Shown: piece after piece, positions 45,670-47,728 of the stretch
How positions within the stretch are numbered: position 1 is the stretch's first letter
Layout of the letters: each line of letters starts with the position of its first letter
Assembly (NCBI GenBank): GCA_029977805.1
Contig: JAPOKE010000004.1
Coordinates: 4,007-51,734, forward strand
DNA from: Phenylobacterium parvum
GTDB taxonomy: Bacteria > Pseudomonadota > Alphaproteobacteria > Caulobacterales > Caulobacteraceae
Length of the DNA: 47,728 nt
Direction of reading: 5' to 3'
The notes under the pieces: generated by a model
What the model saw: the letters and a program-made list of their open reading frames with translations, nothing else
What the model was told of the DNA's origin: nothing
Database searches by the model: none
Translations under genes and position numbers: made by a program

Positions 45670-46443
45670 ATGACCGGCAAGGACTCTTCCGACGACGCCT
45701 ACGAGCGGGACCTCGAGCGCCTGCAGCTGGCCCTCGTCCGTTACCAGCAGCACGCCATCGCCGCGGGCGACAAGGTTCTGATCATCTTCGAGGGCCGGGA
45801 TGCGGCGGGCAAGGACGGCTCGATCCAGCGGATCACCGAGCACCTCTCCACCCGGGCGACCCGGGTGATCGCCCCGCCCAAGCCCTCGGACCGCGAGAAG
45901 ACCCAGTGGTTCTTCCAGCGCTACGTCCCCTGGCTGCCGGCGGCCGGCGAGACCGTCATCTTCAACCGCTCCTGGTACAACCGGGGCGGGGTCGAGCCGG
46001 TCATGGGCTTCTGCACCGAGGACGAGCACGAGCACTTCCTGCGCGAGGTCCCGGCCTTCGAGGGCATGCTGGTCGACAGCGGGGTGCGGCTGGTGAAGCT
46101 CTGGCTGGACGTCAGCCGCAAGGAGCAGAAGAAGCGCCTGGAAGAGCGCCGGACCGATCCCCTGAAGGTGCTGAAGACCAGCCCCCTCGACGAGGCGGCC
46201 CAGTCGCGCTTCGACGCCTACACGGACGCCCGGGACGAGATGCTCAAGCGGACGCATTCGGCCAAGTCGCCCTGGACCTGCGTGAGGTCCGACCAGAAGA
46301 AGCCCGCCCGGCTGGCCATCCTCGCCCACCTGGTCCGGACGCTGGCGCCGGACGAGATCGCCCGCGAGGTCGAATCGCCCGACCCCGCCGTCCTCTTCCC
46401 CTTCGAGCTGGGCGCCCTGGCGGACGGCCGCCTGGCCCGGTGA
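45670..46443 (+). CDS. ppk2: Polyphosphate kinase 2 family protein
   Basis: PPK2 enzymes transfer phosphate between polyphosphate and nucleoside di- or monophosphates. The 257-residue single-domain protein has Walker A GRDAAGKDG (residues 42-50), the lid region with RYVPWLPAAGETVIFNRSWYNR (quoted in part) and a Walker B-type FNRSWY, as in class I proteins. The direction of the reaction and nucleotide preference cannot be told. CCTAGG lies eight bases before the ATG and no ribosome-binding site is visible. Its stop overlaps the GTG of the YcaQ-type gene. Confidence 0.93.
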   Translation: MTGKDSSDDAYERDLERLQLALVRYQQHAIAAGDKVLIIFEGRDAAGKDGSIQRITEHLSTRATRVIAPPKPSDREKTQWFFQRYVPWLPAAGETVIFNRSWYNRGGVEPVMGFCTEDEHEHFLREVPAFEGMLVDSGVRLVKLWLDVSRKEQKKRLEERRTDPLKVLKTSPLDEAAQSRFDAYTDARDEMLKRTHSAKSPWTCVRSDQKKPARLAILAHLVRTLAPDEIAREVESPDPAVLFPFELGALADGRLAR

Positions 46444-47654
46444 GGGCCGACCTCTCCGCCCGCGACGCCCGTCGCCTCGCCCTCGCGGCCCAGGGCTTCG
46501 GCCGCGCCCCGCCGGCGCCCGGCCCGGCAGACGTCCTGCGCACGGTCCGCCGCCTGGGCGTCGTGCAGATGGACTCGGTCAACGTCCTCGCCCGGTCTCA
46601 CTACCTTCCCCTGTTTTCCCGCCTCGGGGCCTACCCGCGCGAAGCCCTCGAGGCTGCGGCCTGGGGACGCCCCCGGTCGCTCTTCGAGTACTGGATGCAC
46701 GAGGCCTCCCTGGCGCCCCTGGCGACCCAGCCCCTGCTGCGCTGGCGCATGGAGGACGCCGCCGCGGGGGTCGGGGTCTGGCGCGGGGTGGCGGCCTTCC
46801 TGCGGAGCCACGGCGACTTCATCGACCGGGTGCTGGACGAGATCCGCGACCGCGGTCCCCTCACGTCCGCCGAACTGGGCCTCGGCGCCCGGGGCGCCGG
46901 GGGCTGGTGGGGCTGGAGCGAGGGCAAGCGGGCCCTGGAGTGCCTGTTCTGGACCGGCCGCCTGACCACCGCCGCGCGCCGGGGCGCCTTCGAGCGGGTC
47001 TATGGCCTGCCGTCCCAGGTCCACCCGCGCGCCCTCCTCGAAACGCCGCCTCCGGACCGCGCCGAGGCCCAGCGCGAGCTTGTCCGCATCGCCGCCCGCG
47101 CCCAGGGCGTGGCCACCCTTGCGGACCTCCGGGACTATTTCCGCCTGCCGGCGGCCGACGCCCGCCTGCGGGTCGCCGAACTCGTCGAGGCCGGGGACCT
47201 CCGTCCCGTCAGGGTGGAGGGCTGGCGGGCGCCCGCCTTCCTCGCCCCCGGGGCGGGGCGGCCCCGGGCGGCCTCGGCCGAGGCCCTGCTCAGCCCCTTC
47301 GACAACCTCATCTGGTTCCGGGACCGGGCGGCCCGGCTCTTCGACGTGCAGATCCGCCTGGAGATCTACACCCCCGCCGCGCGCCGGGTGCACGGCTACT
47401 ACGTCCTGCCCTTCCTCGAGGGAGAGGCGATCACCGCCCGGGTGGACCTCAAGGCCGACCGGAAGGGCCGGCGGCTCCTCGTCCAGGCGGCCCACGCCGA
47501 GCCGGCGGCCGGACCCGGGACCCCGGAGGCCCTGGCCCGGAACCTGCGGCGCATGGCGGGATGGCTGGGCCTGGACACGGTGGCCGTCGCGCCGAGGGGC
47601 GACCTGGCCGCACGCCTGGCGGCCGGGTTCGGCAGTGACGACGCCGCCGCCTAG
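46440..47654 (+). CDS. YcaQ-type winged-helix DNA glycosylase
   Basis: The 404-residue protein belongs to the HTH_42/YcaQ-AlkZ family of DNA glycosylases. It has the catalytic QxD motif at residues 43-45 (VVQMDSVNVLARSHY); QxD is the YcaQ/AlkX version, linked to unhooking of interstrand crosslinks, whereas AlkZ has QxQ. LFEYWMHEASL and SPFDNLIWFRDRAARLF are further family landmarks. The GTG start overlaps the ppk2 stop (GTGA), so the two are translationally coupled. The gene ends 28 bases before a copy of the intergenic repeat. Confidence 0.9.
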   Translation: MRADLSARDARRLALAAQGFGRAPPAPGPADVLRTVRRLGVVQMDSVNVLARSHYLPLFSRLGAYPREALEAAAWGRPRSLFEYWMHEASLAPLATQPLLRWRMEDAAAGVGVWRGVAAFLRSHGDFIDRVLDEIRDRGPLTSAELGLGARGAGGWWGWSEGKRALECLFWTGRLTTAARRGAFERVYGLPSQVHPRALLETPPPDRAEAQRELVRIAARAQGVATLADLRDYFRLPAADARLRVAELVEAGDLRPVRVEGWRAPAFLAPGAGRPRAASAEALLSPFDNLIWFRDRAARLFDVQIRLEIYTPAARRVHGYYVLPFLEGEAITARVDLKADRKGRRLLVQAAHAEPAAGPGTPEALARNLRRMAGWLGLDTVAVAPRGDLAARLAAGFGSDDAAA

Positions 47655-47681
47655 CCTTTCGCAGGGAGGCGGCTCAGCAGG

Positions 47682-47728
47682 CCACCTCCCCCTTCGAGGA
47701 ATGAGGCGCCAATTGCTCCCCCAAGGGG
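47682..47728. repeat. Second copy of the intergenic repeat (cut by the window edge)
   Basis: CCACCTCCCCCTT, GAGGAATGAGG, CCAATTGCTCCC and AAGGGG follow in the same order as related blocks at 8966-9064. It lies after the YcaQ-type gene. The right edge of the window truncates it. Confidence 0.55.

Overview
The window is about 47.7 kb of very GC-rich chromosomal DNA from an alphaproteobacterium, most likely a member of the Caulobacteraceae (Caulobacter/Phenylobacterium type). Signs for this are two large TonB-dependent receptors, an aa3-type cytochrome oxidase operon of alphaproteobacterial layout (ctaC-ctaD-ctaB-small protein-ctaG-ctaE-DUF983-SURF1), a PdeA-like GEDEF/EAL phosphodiesterase downstream of it, plant-type glutamate-cysteine ligase, and several start codons with a -10-like TATAGG only six bases upstream. 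I see no rRNA, tRNA, CRISPR array, insertion sequence or prophage gene. This looks like ordinary, dense core chromosome with a few odd features.

Layout. 1-942: 5' part of a degenerate hybrid-kinase-like protein, running off the left edge. 1111-6896: two TonB-dependent receptors on the minus strand; the upstream one is cut by a single in-frame amber codon. 7166-8915: queC-queE-queD for 7-deazaguanine (queuosine precursor) synthesis, followed by a hairpin-rich intergenic repeat that recurs at the right edge. 9091-11672 (minus): exported Mn-type superoxide dismutase, chorismate synthase and a dienelactone-hydrolase-like protein. 11743-14416 (plus): pdxH, a fused phosphotransferase/P-loop kinase and a thioredoxin-fold protein with overlapping stops and starts. 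14429-16203: an LhgO-like FAD oxidase divergent from an Lrp/AsnC regulator. 16181-19054: DoxX, pgsA, uvrC. 19108-20024: a membrane protein and winged-helix regulator pair with a clear operator/promoter.

20094-25804 holds a FATP-type acyl-CoA synthetase and a DUF3604 protein plus membrane-anchored parvulin, divergent from a HupE/UreJ-family protein; this trio is the best candidate for a poorly described system. 25808-28256 holds an amidohydrolase, a Prx5-type peroxiredoxin and YqgE.

28276-39765 is one uninterrupted minus-strand run of twelve genes: terminal oxidase and its assembly factors, then threonine synthase, an M16 protease, a RimJ-like acetyltransferase and a c-di-GMP phosphodiesterase. 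39994-47654 carries tldD, a POT-family peptide transporter, gshA, rsmE, a PPK2-family polyphosphate kinase and a YcaQ-type DNA glycosylase.

The strongest points for a second look are the His-less kinase, the amber-interrupted receptor, a QueD without the usual catalytic cysteine, the DUF3604-parvulin-HupE module, the autoregulatory operator at 20065-20081, and the physical link of cytochrome oxidase with a c-di-GMP phosphodiesterase.
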